Of a DNA stretch of 64,000 nucleotides, positions 48,059-57,569 are shown piece after piece. The position numbers were made by a program, and so were the translations under genes. How positions within the stretch are numbered: position 1 is the stretch's first letter; each line of letters begins with the position of its first letter. This DNA comes from a virus: the IMG/VR virus record IMGVR_UViG_3300020198_000887, positions 62,001 to 126,000 of that record; one strand, 5' to 3'. The notes under the pieces are model-generated. The model had not been told where the DNA came from. It saw only the letters and a list, made by a program, of their open reading frames with translations, and ran no database searches.

Positions 48059-49621
48059 CTATTCCTCTGTACCCTTAATTTTAGCAAATGTATCAGTAAT
48101 GGTTGAATATTTTTTCCACAACTCTGCCGCTGATTTCGTTGTTTCATTGGGGGAATCATCAGTAGATTGGACCGTGTCAAAGAATGGACTTTTGGTCGTG
48201 TTGTACCGCGTTTCACCATCCCGGTCAGTATTTGCACTAGAAAATCTTAGTGGATCTAAATTTTCATGGTGGGGGTACGGTTCCTGTGTTGGTATTCTTT
48301 TTAATATAGATGTATAATAAGCCGTTTCATCAACGTCTATATTACTTTTTGGCAATGCATATCGGGTTAACCGAGTTGCGCGGGCGGCGGTTGGTCCATT
48401 CATATGAATTTTACTCGCAGTTTCTTTATGTTCACCACCAGAATTTAAATGTAAATTATTTTTTGTAGTAATCTTCCCATCATTGCCAATTATTATGTTA
48501 ACATCACTCGCTGCTTCTACATGAAATGCCCCATCAGCATGCATATTAATATTTCGCGTTGCCTGAATATTCACATCACGCCCTGCAAAAAAATTAAAAT
48601 CTTGCTCAGTATGAATGCTGACAGAATCACTAGCATAAATGTCAATTTTCCCATTACTGGTCAATTCGATCCAAGATGTACCACGGCCATTTCCAATATA
48701 AATTAAATCTTCCGAATTATGTAGTAAAATTTGATGACCAGTTCGTGTCCTAAGTCTAATTAATTCATTATGTGGTATTGATATATCACCATCTGTGTCA
48801 TCTTGCTCAACTGCTGCATATGATGGCCCAGCTTCTGCCGCAGATGCTTTTCTCAGAAACTTGTCATCTCCATCATCCATTACAAAAGTTGACCCACCCA
48901 ATCTACTAACTGGTGCATTTCTAATTCTATGCTCCATTTTCCCAATTGGTCCGCGTCTTGCATTTTGTTTTTTATCCAACGGTCCTGGTGTACTAATACC
49001 AAACACCATGCTCGGTGTTTCTCGTCTGGCACTACTAGTTGTAATACCTCTGGTATCATCATATAATAATCCACTGTCATGTAATGCTACTGCAATTGGA
49101 TGATATGGTTTTTTTACTTTAGTAGGATCCATGGGTGTATTATTGACTTTTTTGTTATACTCTGATACTGGTGCCCTTGTATTTGGATCTATGTCATCTG
49201 GAATATTGGATATAAAATTAGTAGCAGCTAATCCAGGAACCATAAAATTCATATTCTCATCCTGAACACACCCTATCCAATAACCCATTTTTGGGTCCCC
49301 ATCAATGAATATAACGACAACGGTAGTACCTGGGTCTGGTGGAATCATCCACATACCATAACTTTTTTGTGTATTATTATGGTCGTCTGGAATATCCTCC
49401 CCTGCAACAGCATGCTCCACGCCAGTAACGCCATAAAATGGACTCATATACTTTACCTGATGTGTTTGTCCTTCCGATGAGGTATTACCAACTGGGCGTA
49501 ATATTTCAACTTCTAATATACCCATGTATGTTGGGTCTAAATGGCTCACTACCTTTGCTAAAAACGGCCCCGGCCTTGGACTTGATTGTGATTTTGGTAC
49601 GAAATCTTCATTATGCGCCAT
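48059..49621 (-). CDS. gp5: Baseplate spike/hub protein gp5-like, without lysozyme domain
   Basis: Resembles the central spike protein (T4 gp5 / VgrG type). The N-terminal OB-fold contains PGPFLAKVVSHLDPTYMGIL and GTTVVVIFIDGDPKMGYWIG. The C-terminal end is a repeating beta-helix (ISIHTEQDF, FAGRDVNIQATRNINMHADG, FHVEAASDVNIIIG) typical of trimeric spikes. T4 gp5 has a lysozyme domain between these parts; here residues about 150-300 are a linker-like segment without recognisable lysozyme residues. The tip would therefore puncture the outer membrane without degrading peptidoglycan, or use another enzyme. Ribosome site AAGGA. Confidence 0.82.
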   Translation of the reverse strand: MAHNEDFVPKSQSSPRPGPFLAKVVSHLDPTYMGILEVEILRPVGNTSSEGQTHQVKYMSPFYGVTGVEHAVAGEDIPDDHNNTQKSYGMWMIPPDPGTTVVVIFIDGDPKMGYWIGCVQDENMNFMVPGLAATNFISNIPDDIDPNTRAPVSEYNKKVNNTPMDPTKVKKPYHPIAVALHDSGLLYDDTRGITTSSARRETPSMVFGISTPGPLDKKQNARRGPIGKMEHRIRNAPVSRLGGSTFVMDDGDDKFLRKASAAEAGPSYAAVEQDDTDGDISIPHNELIRLRTRTGHQILLHNSEDLIYIGNGRGTSWIELTSNGKIDIYASDSVSIHTEQDFNFFAGRDVNIQATRNINMHADGAFHVEAASDVNIIIGNDGKITTKNNLHLNSGGEHKETASKIHMNGPTAARATRLTRYALPKSNIDVDETAYYTSILKRIPTQEPYPHHENLDPLRFSSANTDRDGETRYNTTKSPFFDTVQSTDDSPNETTKSAAELWKKYSTITDTFAKIKGTEE

Positions 49622-49632
49622 AAAAATCCTTG

Positions 49633-51960
49633 TTATTTAAATTTATCTGAAACAAAACTAGTCACGTCCTTTGTTAATTCACCAGCCGCATTTCCTATTG
49701 AATTTAGGGGGTCATCGGCAACGTCTTGTAAAAATCCGTTAATATTCTTTAGTCCATGTGCCAATCCTTCTTCGCCTTGTTTAATTACATTCCCTAAATT
49801 AAACAATTCATTAGGGGTTGATTCGACATCCGATTCCTGCAATGGTATTCGGTATCCTTGAATGGTTTGCGTGAATTTTCCTTGTTTAAAGTTATTAGTC
49901 ACTATAGTAACTCTATACAACCCACTCCACGACATAACCGGACTAGTTTTAGTTTGATTTTCAAAACTATATAAACCAGTTGTTTGATTTATATCAATTG
50001 GTGTTCTAAATTTAACAACTATGTGTACCTCGCCATTTTGATAATTAACACTACCATCTTCATTTATATTTGTATATTGCGTTGGTCTAGATGTATAATT
50101 CCCAAGTCCACTATGTGCTATAAAATATGGGTCCCCTAATATTTCCATATTTAATGCCATCATGTCACCTTCACGTGTTATGGCATCATGAAAATTTCTC
50201 GCTGCACGATTTGCGGCTCCTTGTATACCACCACCACCTTGACTTTCAGATTTAGATCCAACCGATATGTATTTTACAATTGTTGGGATGACACCCAATG
50301 TCATATCAATAATTTTACCAGGTAACAAAAATATGCTGCTCTTTCCGTCACTAGCCGCCCCCCCAGTTTTTTCTTGGGTTTTTACATCTTGGTTATTTTT
50401 TCCAGCATCTGCCTCCAATACATATGCAAATGAAGCAGAAAAGTCAATATCAAACCTTAATACATCAACATTTTTGCCAGTATACAAATACTCATAATGT
50501 TTTACGGTTTGTTTCAACAATGAATTTATCCCTGGTGCCTTAACATTTGCCGGGGCCATCGCACTCACATGGTGATTTGCTGGAAGAATACGGTAAACAA
50601 CAACCCTGGCTTTTTCCCCAGTGTTTTTTTGTTCTTTATCTGAAAGATCATATACTTGAACATCCACACGCCACCATTTTCTATATCCTTCTTCAGTCAT
50701 ATTTTCAGTTTTTAATGCTTCGGTTGGATATGCGCTCTGTAAGATAACTTGATTTATAGCATTTACAATATCGGTATTCTGCCTAAACCGCATATCACTA
50801 TTACTTTGGTCAACATTATTATTTCCACGAACATATAACTGACGTTTCTCATCCCATACAGCATTGTCCTTTGGGAATGGCGCATCCCCTTTTTTGGTTT
50901 CATCGAAACCCATTTTGGCTTTACCAATAAAGTTACAACTATCTACAGATTGCACTAATGTATCATTTATATCACTTCTGGAAACACCTAGTTTAGCTAC
51001 TACGTTACCATCTGTTTTTTCAACAGCGTGTGTTGCAGCATTACCAGACGCAGGCGCAGCTGCATCGGCTTTAGATGGGTCTGACGATACTTCTTCTGGG
51101 AATAATATTACAATCTCATCGGCTACCTCGACCAACCCGTCTTTTTTAAGCTGCTTATTGCGTTGATTCAATACAGCTTGCAGACTTTTTTCCCCGGTTT
51201 GTAATACTTCTTGCACGGTCACGCCATTAACAGACACATCGCTTTTAAAATTTCCATATTGTTCTGTATAGGCTTTTGTATTAGTTGGTACACCCTCACA
51301 AACATATACCGTACCTGTTTCTTTAATTTTTGACGAAATAGTGGAAAAATTGAATGGAATGTATCTAGTAGAGTTTTGAATATTAACTAATGCTCCATCT
51401 TCTTTATTACCCCTAAATTCAATCTTTAATAAAAATGGTGCTGACCGCCAATTATCATAATGAGAATCCCATGCGGCCTGTTGACAAGCAATAGGAAACA
51501 AACCCATGCTATATGGCTCAGTTATTTCAAATGTGAGTTTGGCTGTATTTGTGTTAGACCCATCAACATACCCAATTTGTGTCATGAATGATAAATTTTC
51601 AATAAAAAAATCAAACGACCCAAAAATAGTTTTTATTCTATTGTATGGGTCAGCATTTGCGGATTTGCATATTAAATTATCTAATGATGCTCCCTTAATA
51701 TACGAATCATCTGGATTGTTTAGTTGTTCTTTCGTCAGCGGTGCCAAACTCAGCACGTAGTCATACGTTGCATAACTATGTAATGGATTTGGTAGTGGCA
51801 AGTTTAGTTCTGGAACTTTTGTAAATTTTAAACCAACAGAAGATAGCATTTCCGAAAACGAGTCTACTACCCCAGATAAGCCAGTTACATTTCCTATATC
51901 TGATACCGTATTTGAAACAAATTCTACTGCATCAGTTGCTGCATCTGTCAATATACTCAT
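49633..51960 (-). CDS. Baseplate hub/tail structural protein (775 aa)
   Basis: Large structural protein between gp53 and the gp5-like spike, a position where T4-type phages keep hub subunits. Recognisable block: LPNPLHSYATYDYVLSLAPL, then TFEITEPYSMGLFPIACQQA and NWRSAPFLLKIEFRGNKEDG, which I recall from baseplate hub proteins of T4-like environmental phages. The middle (about 260-330) is charged and helical, the C-terminal half mixed with a GYRIP block. No enzyme motif. It may form part of the hub ring that holds the spike. The start has no clear ribosome site and follows gp53 directly. Confidence 0.65.
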   Translation of the reverse strand: MSILTDAATDAVEFVSNTVSDIGNVTGLSGVVDSFSEMLSSVGLKFTKVPELNLPLPNPLHSYATYDYVLSLAPLTKEQLNNPDDSYIKGASLDNLICKSANADPYNRIKTIFGSFDFFIENLSFMTQIGYVDGSNTNTAKLTFEITEPYSMGLFPIACQQAAWDSHYDNWRSAPFLLKIEFRGNKEDGALVNIQNSTRYIPFNFSTISSKIKETGTVYVCEGVPTNTKAYTEQYGNFKSDVSVNGVTVQEVLQTGEKSLQAVLNQRNKQLKKDGLVEVADEIVILFPEEVSSDPSKADAAAPASGNAATHAVEKTDGNVVAKLGVSRSDINDTLVQSVDSCNFIGKAKMGFDETKKGDAPFPKDNAVWDEKRQLYVRGNNNVDQSNSDMRFRQNTDIVNAINQVILQSAYPTEALKTENMTEEGYRKWWRVDVQVYDLSDKEQKNTGEKARVVVYRILPANHHVSAMAPANVKAPGINSLLKQTVKHYEYLYTGKNVDVLRFDIDFSASFAYVLEADAGKNNQDVKTQEKTGGAASDGKSSIFLLPGKIIDMTLGVIPTIVKYISVGSKSESQGGGGIQGAANRAARNFHDAITREGDMMALNMEILGDPYFIAHSGLGNYTSRPTQYTNINEDGSVNYQNGEVHIVVKFRTPIDINQTTGLYSFENQTKTSPVMSWSGLYRVTIVTNNFKQGKFTQTIQGYRIPLQESDVESTPNELFNLGNVIKQGEEGLAHGLKNINGFLQDVADDPLNSIGNAAGELTKDVTSFVSDKFK

Positions 51961-51961
51961 T

Positions 51962-52264
51962 TTAAATACCTAATACATTTCGCAACTTACTATTTTTTGG
52001 TATGTATATGCTCACCCCTGGTTTAAAATCAAATATGGGATCTTGCAAGACGTCCAAGTTTCGCTGAATAAAAACCCACCACAACCCAGGATCACCATAC
52101 AAATCATATGCTAACAAGTCGGGACGGTACTTATATTGCGCTTCAATTGCATATAAATAATCATCTGGTTCAGAACTAACCGGACGAATTTTTAATATAT
52201 CCAAGTAATCCTGTGTAATACTGGTTCTAGACCAAGGACTGTTATTGCTGTATAATGCTGCCAT
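51962..52264 (-). CDS. gp53: Baseplate wedge protein gp53-like (100 aa)
   Basis: Resembles T4 gp53, a wedge protein. The diagnostic part is YKYRPDLLAYDLYGDPGLWW followed by VFIQRNLDVLQDPIFDFKPG and a LysM-like end (IYIPKNSKLRNV). At 100 residues it is shorter than T4 gp53 (196 aa), so this is the compact form. It begins close to the stop of the tube-cap gene and ends next to the 775-aa gene start. A good neighbour match for wedge assembly. Confidence 0.8.
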   Translation of the reverse strand: MAALYSNNSPWSRTSITQDYLDILKIRPVSSEPDDYLYAIEAQYKYRPDLLAYDLYGDPGLWWVFIQRNLDVLQDPIFDFKPGVSIYIPKNSKLRNVLGI

Positions 52265-52266
52265 AA

Positions 52267-53265
52267 TTAAATGAATCCATATGCACCGTTTAAATACCCG
52301 CCAGTGACAAATCTATCTAAACTAAACTTTCTTACACTATCACGACTATAAACAGGTTGTAACGTAACTGTAAATTGGCTGTTAGTAGGTACATGAGCAA
52401 CCCCACCAGATGTAGTTCCACCTAATCCAAGAGAGCCGAACACCCCAGCAACCTGGCTTACACCGCCTGCCATGTTTGTTATTGAACTTGTTATCCCACT
52501 TAACCCCGCAATCGTTTGTCCGTTTGCTGTTGCTAATCCACCAATAGTACTACTTAATCCACCAAACGAATCGGCAATTCCTGCGATTTCACCAGCCATG
52601 CTACCAGATACATTGCATCCAATGTAATCACAATCGTTTGGTAGCGTTGTAGTAAACCCAGTAACCACCACCGGGATATTTTTTAAAACATAATTTCCAT
52701 ATCCATTTAAATACACAATAGGCGGTGGATTACCAGCTTTTGCATCGGCACCAGAAAACATTTTAGTCATTGAACGCAAATAATGAACTGCAGCAATCCA
52801 GTATAATGCTTGGGTAGAATCCTCCACGGGCATCGGCGCATTGATAATAATCTTCCCAGGATCACTATTTTGATACGCGTGAAAAGAATAATTAGAATGG
52901 GTTGGTGAAACAGGATTATATTTTGCCGAATGGTCAAGTTGAACTATTGGTGTATATGGGAATATCAATCCACCTGCTGCATTTAATGGGGATAGCACTG
53001 GACTAGTTCTGAAACTAGACCATTTTGGCAAACTCAATCGCACACGCCAATCATCAGAATTGGAATCACTAAATGATGCAATTGATGACATAATATCACC
53101 AATCGCTTCACCAGCTGCTGGAATATTGATACCCCGTATTGCAGAACCAAGACTATCTGCATTTGATATATTAGATATCAAATTACTAGCAGTATTTGCA
53201 GCATTACTAAACGATGTTATTGCATTACCAACATTACCCATTGTGGTTTGTAAATCTTGAGCCAT
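52267..53265 (-). CDS. Baseplate tail-tube cap/initiator protein, gp48/gp54-like
   Basis: Contains the block IFPYTPIVQLDHSAKYNPV, then HSNYSFHAYQNSDPGKIIIN and ALYWIAAVHYLRSMTKMFSG, a pattern known from proteins that start tail-tube polymerisation on the baseplate. T4 gp48 and gp54 are the closest functional analogues. The start at 53265 is chosen over the in-frame upstream ATG at 53445. It is preceded by an AGAGGAA ribosome site and a perfect late box at 21 bases, whereas the extra 60 residues would cross the divergent promoter. Glycine/alanine-rich segments flank the fold. Confidence 0.72.
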   Translation of the reverse strand: MAQDLQTTMGNVGNAITSFSNAANTASNLISNISNADSLGSAIRGINIPAAGEAIGDIMSSIASFSDSNSDDWRVRLSLPKWSSFRTSPVLSPLNAAGGLIFPYTPIVQLDHSAKYNPVSPTHSNYSFHAYQNSDPGKIIINAPMPVEDSTQALYWIAAVHYLRSMTKMFSGADAKAGNPPPIVYLNGYGNYVLKNIPVVVTGFTTTLPNDCDYIGCNVSGSMAGEIAGIADSFGGLSSTIGGLATANGQTIAGLSGITSSITNMAGGVSQVAGVFGSLGLGGTTSGGVAHVPTNSQFTVTLQPVYSRDSVRKFSLDRFVTGGYLNGAYGFI

Positions 53266-53285
53266 TATTATTCCTCTGTATGCTG

Positions 53286-53293
53286 TATTTATA
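53286..53293 (-). promoter_or_regulatory. T4-type late promoter box (TATAAATA, exact)
   Basis: Exact TATAAATA on the minus strand followed by CAGCA, 21 bases before the ATG at 53265. It should start the baseplate operon transcript running to gp6 and possibly further. Confidence 0.78.
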
Positions 53294-53379
53294 TGTGGAG
53301 CGTAAACCGGTGGGAACTTTAGGCGTGTAGCAGTTGACCGATTTCGATTAAGTCCTAATATTATTTTTTGTTTAAGGAC

Positions 53380-53407
53380 TTGACAAAATTGCATTTTACG
53401 GTACAAT
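53380..53407 (+). promoter_or_regulatory. Sigma70-type promoter for the late sigma gene
   Basis: TTGACA (53380-53385), a 16-base spacer and TACAAT (53402-53407). The promoter is divergent from the late box at 53286. Its expected start point lies just before the ribosome site AAGGAC and the ATG at 53430, so the late sigma factor itself is made by host-type polymerase. Confidence 0.8.
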
Positions 53408-53429
53408 GATAGAACATAAGGACATTTTA

Positions 53430-54260
53430 ATGAGCATAAACCCAAGAAACTATCTTAACAACAAGGATTTACTTTTAGAGATTCATCGTTCAAAATCATC
53501 ATACTGTTTTTTTACAAAACCAGAATACCACCAATATGACATCATTTTACCCAGTTTGGATAAAATAAATATTCGGACAATAGCTGATGCCAAACGTTCA
53601 CACGCAAAACGATTAAGCGATGCAGAATTTATAAAAAGAAAAGCGTTAGGTGAAAAAACCAAACAAACAGATTGTGAAGTAAACTATAAAAAAATAAACA
53701 AAACTGATTTAATTTTTAGAATTATGTCATATGACCATATTCCAATCAATAACATCAGAAAGAAAAATCCAAAAAATGAAGCAGACAAAAGGGATAAAGT
53801 AAACTTTAAACCATTTCAACATTGGAAATTTGATGAGCATGATAATCTTGTTTGTGTTGGCAAAAGCCATTGGAAAGGTGATATAGAAAATGGTTTTTTT
53901 GATGCAAATGCAGGGAAAATGACTGATAATCTAGCAAAGATGATGTTAATGATGTGTGAAAGATATGCAACAAGAGGAAACGTGCGTGGCTATTCATATA
54001 ACGATGAAATGAAAGGTCAAGCAATACTACAACTTGTCAGTATCGGATTACAATTTGATGAATCAAAATCTGATAACCCATTTGCATATCTTACATCATG
54101 TGTTATTAATAGCTTTGTAAGAATCATCAATGTAGAAAAACGACATCGTGAAATCAGAGATGATATCCTAGAAATGAATGGACTGAATCCTTCCTTCACC
54201 CGCACAAATTCAGGTGATTACGAAGCAAATGAACGAAGATACTCCGACGATTACGATTAA
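53430..54260 (+). CDS. gp55: Late transcription sigma factor gp55-like
   Basis: Small sigma-like factor of the T4 gp55 type, which recruits RNA polymerase to TATAAATA late promoters. Conserved part: MCERYATRGNVRGYSYNDEM, then a sigma-region-2-like helix KGQAILQLVSIGLQFDESKS and DNPFAYLTSCVINSFVRIIN, closing with KRHREIRDDIL. The N-terminal 130 residues are basic and variable. I start at ATG 53430, with AAGGAC 6 bases upstream, because the ATG at 53406 lies inside the -10 box. At 276 residues it is longer than T4 gp55 (185). Presence of NATAAATA boxes at the late genes of this window supports the call. Confidence 0.9.
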   Translation: MSINPRNYLNNKDLLLEIHRSKSSYCFFTKPEYHQYDIILPSLDKINIRTIADAKRSHAKRLSDAEFIKRKALGEKTKQTDCEVNYKKINKTDLIFRIMSYDHIPINNIRKKNPKNEADKRDKVNFKPFQHWKFDEHDNLVCVGKSHWKGDIENGFFDANAGKMTDNLAKMMLMMCERYATRGNVRGYSYNDEMKGQAILQLVSIGLQFDESKSDNPFAYLTSCVINSFVRIINVEKRHREIRDDILEMNGLNPSFTRTNSGDYEANERRYSDDYD

Positions 54261-54274
54261 TCAGTTTCACCCAT

Positions 54275-54300
54275 AAAAACTGCACTACGTGCAGTTTTTT
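54275..54300 (+). terminator. Intrinsic terminator after gp55
   Basis: AAAAACTGCAC, loop TAC and GTGCAGTTTTT form an 11-bp stem ending in a T-run, 14 bases after the gp55 stop. A strong classical terminator separating gp55 from gp47. Confidence 0.9.
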
Positions 54301-54323
54301 TCGTTCATTAATTACTCTGGATA

Positions 54324-54352
54324 TTGACTTCACAGATTATCTGTGGTATAAT
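54324..54352 (+). promoter_or_regulatory. Sigma70-type promoter for the gp47-gp46 unit
   Basis: TTGACT (54324-54329), a 17-base spacer and TATAAT (54347-54352). The start codon of gp47 is 29 bases downstream. The spacer contains an inverted repeat with 7-base arms. Confidence 0.8.
54331..54345. promoter_or_regulatory. Inverted repeat inside promoter spacer (candidate operator)
   Basis: CACAGAT and ATCTGTG flank one central base, all within the spacer of the gp47 promoter. Like the palindrome at 1659-1676, it begins with CACA and ends with TGTG, so the two may be related operators for the same regulator. Confidence 0.5.
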
Positions 54353-54381
54353 GGTACTATTCATATTTTGGAGATTATCTC

Positions 54382-55395
54382 GTGTCACAATTATTTAAAA
54401 AAGCTGCGTGCTTTACCGACATTCATTATGGTGCAAAAAGTAATAGCGAAATTCACAACACCGACTGTTTAGATTTTACTAAATGGTTTATCAAAATGTC
54501 AAAGCAGCATGGATGTGACACTTGTATAATTTTAGGTGACTACCATAACAATAGGTCAACGATGAATATACGAACAATGGATTATATCCTTAAAAGTTTT
54601 GAACTTTTGAGTAACTGTTTTGAAACAGTATACCTAATTCAAGGAAACCACGACTTATTTTTCAAAGACAACCGTATTGTGTCCAGTATAAACTGGGCAG
54701 CACATATAAAAAATATAACAATTATAGATAATATAACATCAATCGGTAATGTTACATTATGCCCCTGGTTAGTTGGTGATGAATGGAAGTCATTAAAGAA
54801 AATATCTGGAAAATATATATTTGGACACTTTGAACTACCAGCATTCTTTATGAATTCATTAGTACAAATGCCAGACCACGGAGAAATTAGTCTAGAACAT
54901 TTCCAAAATTATGAACTTGGTTTCAGTGGGCATTTTCATAAACGCCAATCTCGTGGAAATATGCATTACATTGGCAACGCATTTCCACATAATTATGCAG
55001 ATACCTGGGATGATGAACGCGGAATGATGATATTAGAATGGGGTGGAATACCAGAATATTATACATGGCCTGACCAACCAACATATAGAAATGTCACTTT
55101 AAGCCAGTTAATCGACAACTCTGATTCAATATTAAAACCAAAACAGCACTTACGAGTCACATTAGATATTGATATTAGTTTTGAAGAAGCCAGTTTTATT
55201 AAAGAAAACTATATCACAGAATATAATCTCAGGGAAATGACATTGATTGCCGAACGGAAAGTATCTGAAATCAACACTGACATCGATGTACAAGCATTTG
55301 AAAGTATCGATACAATTGTCGCCAATCAACTTATTAACATCGAATCTGATACATTCAACAAGTATTCTCTATTAGAAATTTATAACGAACTATGA
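54382..55395 (+). CDS. gp47: Recombination nuclease subunit gp47 (SbcD/Mre11-like)
   Basis: Metallophosphoesterase subunit of the gp46-gp47 complex, which resects DNA ends for recombination-dependent replication. Metal-binding motifs are present in order: FTDIHYG (residues 11-17), LGDYHNN (51-57), QGNHD (87-91), FGHFE (148-151) and SGHFHKR (182-188). The 337-residue length is normal. It starts with GTG at 54382, with GGAG 8 bases upstream. Its stop overlaps the gp46 start as ATGA. An upstream sigma70 promoter with an operator-like repeat suggests early, regulated expression. Confidence 0.93.
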   Translation: MSQLFKKAACFTDIHYGAKSNSEIHNTDCLDFTKWFIKMSKQHGCDTCIILGDYHNNRSTMNIRTMDYILKSFELLSNCFETVYLIQGNHDLFFKDNRIVSSINWAAHIKNITIIDNITSIGNVTLCPWLVGDEWKSLKKISGKYIFGHFELPAFFMNSLVQMPDHGEISLEHFQNYELGFSGHFHKRQSRGNMHYIGNAFPHNYADTWDDERGMMILEWGGIPEYYTWPDQPTYRNVTLSQLIDNSDSILKPKQHLRVTLDIDISFEEASFIKENYITEYNLREMTLIAERKVSEINTDIDVQAFESIDTIVANQLINIESDTFNKYSLLEIYNEL

Positions 55396-57158
55396 TAATA
55401 ATAAAAGAACTCACTGTAAAAAACTTCATGAGTGTTGGTAATGCTGCACAAGCAGTGACCTTTACATCAGAAAATATAACACTCGTCTTAGGTGAAAATT
55501 TAGACCAGGGCGGGGATGATGCAGGTTCAAGAAATGGTACTGGCAAAACAACCATTGTAAATGCATTAAGTTTTGCATTATACGGAGTTGCATTAACAAA
55601 TATCAAAAAAGACAACCTTATCAATAAAATCAACAATAAAAATATGTTGGTGTCATTAACATTTGAAAAAGATGGGGTTGACTACAAAATAGAACGCGGT
55701 AGAAAACCTGCTATTTTTAACTTCATTAATGTCAGTAACCCAATGGCATCCAGTGTTAGTCAAGGCGAATCAAGAGATACTCAAGAAGATATCAACCATT
55801 TACTAGGAATGAGCCATGATATGTTTAAACATATATTGGCACTTAATACCTATTCTGATCCTTTTCTGTCAATGAGATCTAGTGACCAACGAGTTATAAT
55901 TGAACAACTTTTAGGCATTACATTACTGAGTGAAAAATCCGAAGCGTTGAGCAAAGAAATTAAAAAAACAAAAGATTTGATTTTTCAAGAAAATGCAAAT
56001 TTAGAAGCAACAAAAAAAGCAAACGAAAAAATTCAGAATAGCATCGATACCCTGGTACTAAGTCAACGCGCGTGGAATTCTAAGCACAATACTGACCTAG
56101 AGAAAATAGTAAAATCAATCGTTGATTTAGAAAGTCTTGACATCAATCGTGAACTCGAATTACACAGTGAATGGAAAATATATTCCGAATTTCGAACCAA
56201 ATATAATAGTTTATCAAACGAAAAAAATACACTAGCAAATGCAGTTTCACAAGGGGCAAAAAACCTGGATAAATATTCATCTGAATTAGATATATTATTC
56301 AGTAATAAATGCCCTATATGTAACCAAGAGTTGCACGATCATAAACACGATGAATTATCACAGATTGTCAACGCTAATATAACCGAATCACAAAAATATT
56401 ACAATAAAGTAATAACAGATTATGAATTAATCATTAAAGATTTAGATGAGTTAGGTATGATGTCTGAACCAACTAGTACCTTTTATAACACCATCGAAGA
56501 AGCGTTAACCCACCAAAATAACTTGCTGTCATTAACTACCCAACTCAATACAAAAGTAGTTGAATCTAATCCGTATGATGAACAAATTATCGAATTAAAA
56601 AGTGAAGCATTACAAGACCTAGACTGGGACCATATAAATGAGCTTAATAAATTAAAAGATCACCAAGAATTTTTACAGAAATTATTAACGAACAAGGATA
56701 GTTTTATTCGTAAAAAAATTATTGACCAAAATCTTGCATATCTAAATAATAGATTGACATATTACCTTGACAAAATGGGCTTACCACACACCGTTATATT
56801 CCAGAATGATTTATCGGTTGAAATAACCCAACTTGGTCAGGAACTAGACTTCCACAATCTCAGTCGTGGTGAAATGACTAGGGTAACACTTGGATTAAAT
56901 TTTGCATTTCGGGATGTTTTTGAAAGTATATATTCAACTATTAATCTATTATTCATAGATGAACTAATTGACAATGGTTTAGATGCAAGTGGTGTTGAAA
57001 ATAGTATTAGTATTATGAAACACATCAGCAGGGAACGAAATAAAAATATCTTTTTGATTAGTCATAAAGATGAACTATCAAACAGGGTCAACACCATTTT
57101 AAAAGTAATCAAAGAAAATGGATTTACTGCATATCAATATCCAGAATATAATGATTGA
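55392..57158 (+). CDS. gp46: Recombination nuclease subunit gp46 (SbcC/Rad50-like ATPase)
   Basis: ATPase partner of gp47. Walker A lies in the segment SRNGTGKTTIVNAL near residue 50, with the long GENLDQGGDDAG insert in front that is usual in T4-like phages. Long coiled coils flank a zinc hook, NKCPICNQEL (near residue 306). The signature FHNLSRGEMTRVTLG lies near 490 and Walker B, LLFIDELID, near 518. At 588 residues it is normal for the family. The ATG overlaps the gp47 stop, so the two subunits are made together. Confidence 0.95.
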   Translation: MIIIKELTVKNFMSVGNAAQAVTFTSENITLVLGENLDQGGDDAGSRNGTGKTTIVNALSFALYGVALTNIKKDNLINKINNKNMLVSLTFEKDGVDYKIERGRKPAIFNFINVSNPMASSVSQGESRDTQEDINHLLGMSHDMFKHILALNTYSDPFLSMRSSDQRVIIEQLLGITLLSEKSEALSKEIKKTKDLIFQENANLEATKKANEKIQNSIDTLVLSQRAWNSKHNTDLEKIVKSIVDLESLDINRELELHSEWKIYSEFRTKYNSLSNEKNTLANAVSQGAKNLDKYSSELDILFSNKCPICNQELHDHKHDELSQIVNANITESQKYYNKVITDYELIIKDLDELGMMSEPTSTFYNTIEEALTHQNNLLSLTTQLNTKVVESNPYDEQIIELKSEALQDLDWDHINELNKLKDHQEFLQKLLTNKDSFIRKKIIDQNLAYLNNRLTYYLDKMGLPHTVIFQNDLSVEITQLGQELDFHNLSRGEMTRVTLGLNFAFRDVFESIYSTINLLFIDELIDNGLDASGVENSISIMKHISRERNKNIFLISHKDELSNRVNTILKVIKENGFTAYQYPEYND

Positions 57159-57185
57159 TATCATTCAACTTAATATAATAACAGT

Positions 57186-57536
57186 ATGGTAAGAAGAGTA
57201 GAACCAAAACAAGACTATGCACAAAGAATTTATAGTTGGCAATTAGAGCAGATTCCGTCCGATGATGAAACGCATGATAAATTAATCAACGCGTTTCAAC
57301 AATATTATAAAGCAAATCTACAATGGATCCAATCTGGGACAAAACGATCAGCGCAAGATGCAAGGTATTGGTTGATGGAGATTCATACCCTAACCAAACA
57401 CCAACGTAAGTTTATTTTGGGCTGGATTAAAACAATCTCTGATAAAACCAACGCCGAACGCTCGTATAAATCAACTACGAAAAAACACAGAAAACTAGCA
57501 CAAATCCAGGGTAGAGCAATCCCAGACGACGAATAA
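57186..57536 (+). CDS. Conserved basic helical protein (116 aa)
   Basis: Not recognised with certainty. It begins 27 bases after gp46 and contains TKRSAQDARYWLMEIHTLTK followed by HQRKFILGWIKTI. The protein is basic and almost entirely helical, with a Lys/Arg-rich C-terminal tail. The position next to gp46/gp47 suggests a DNA-bound accessory factor of recombination (inference only). The ribosome site is weak. Confidence 0.65.
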   Translation: MVRRVEPKQDYAQRIYSWQLEQIPSDDETHDKLINAFQQYYKANLQWIQSGTKRSAQDARYWLMEIHTLTKHQRKFILGWIKTISDKTNAERSYKSTTKKHRKLAQIQGRAIPDDE

Positions 57537-57569
57537 CTACAAAAAACCACTATCACCGTAATTTATTGT

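Noticed and set aside
53406-53429. Upstream ATG for gp55
   Set aside because: It lies inside the -10 box of the gene's own promoter, before the expected transcript start.
53266-53445. Longer N-terminus for the tube-cap protein (start at 53445)
   Set aside because: The extra 60 residues would cross the divergent promoter region and lack family similarity, while the ATG at 53265 has a good ribosome site and late box.
57120-57185. Promoter before the 116-aa gene (TATAAT near 57174)
   Set aside because: The -10-like sequence has only a weak -35 with 13-base spacing; read-through from gp46 is enough.
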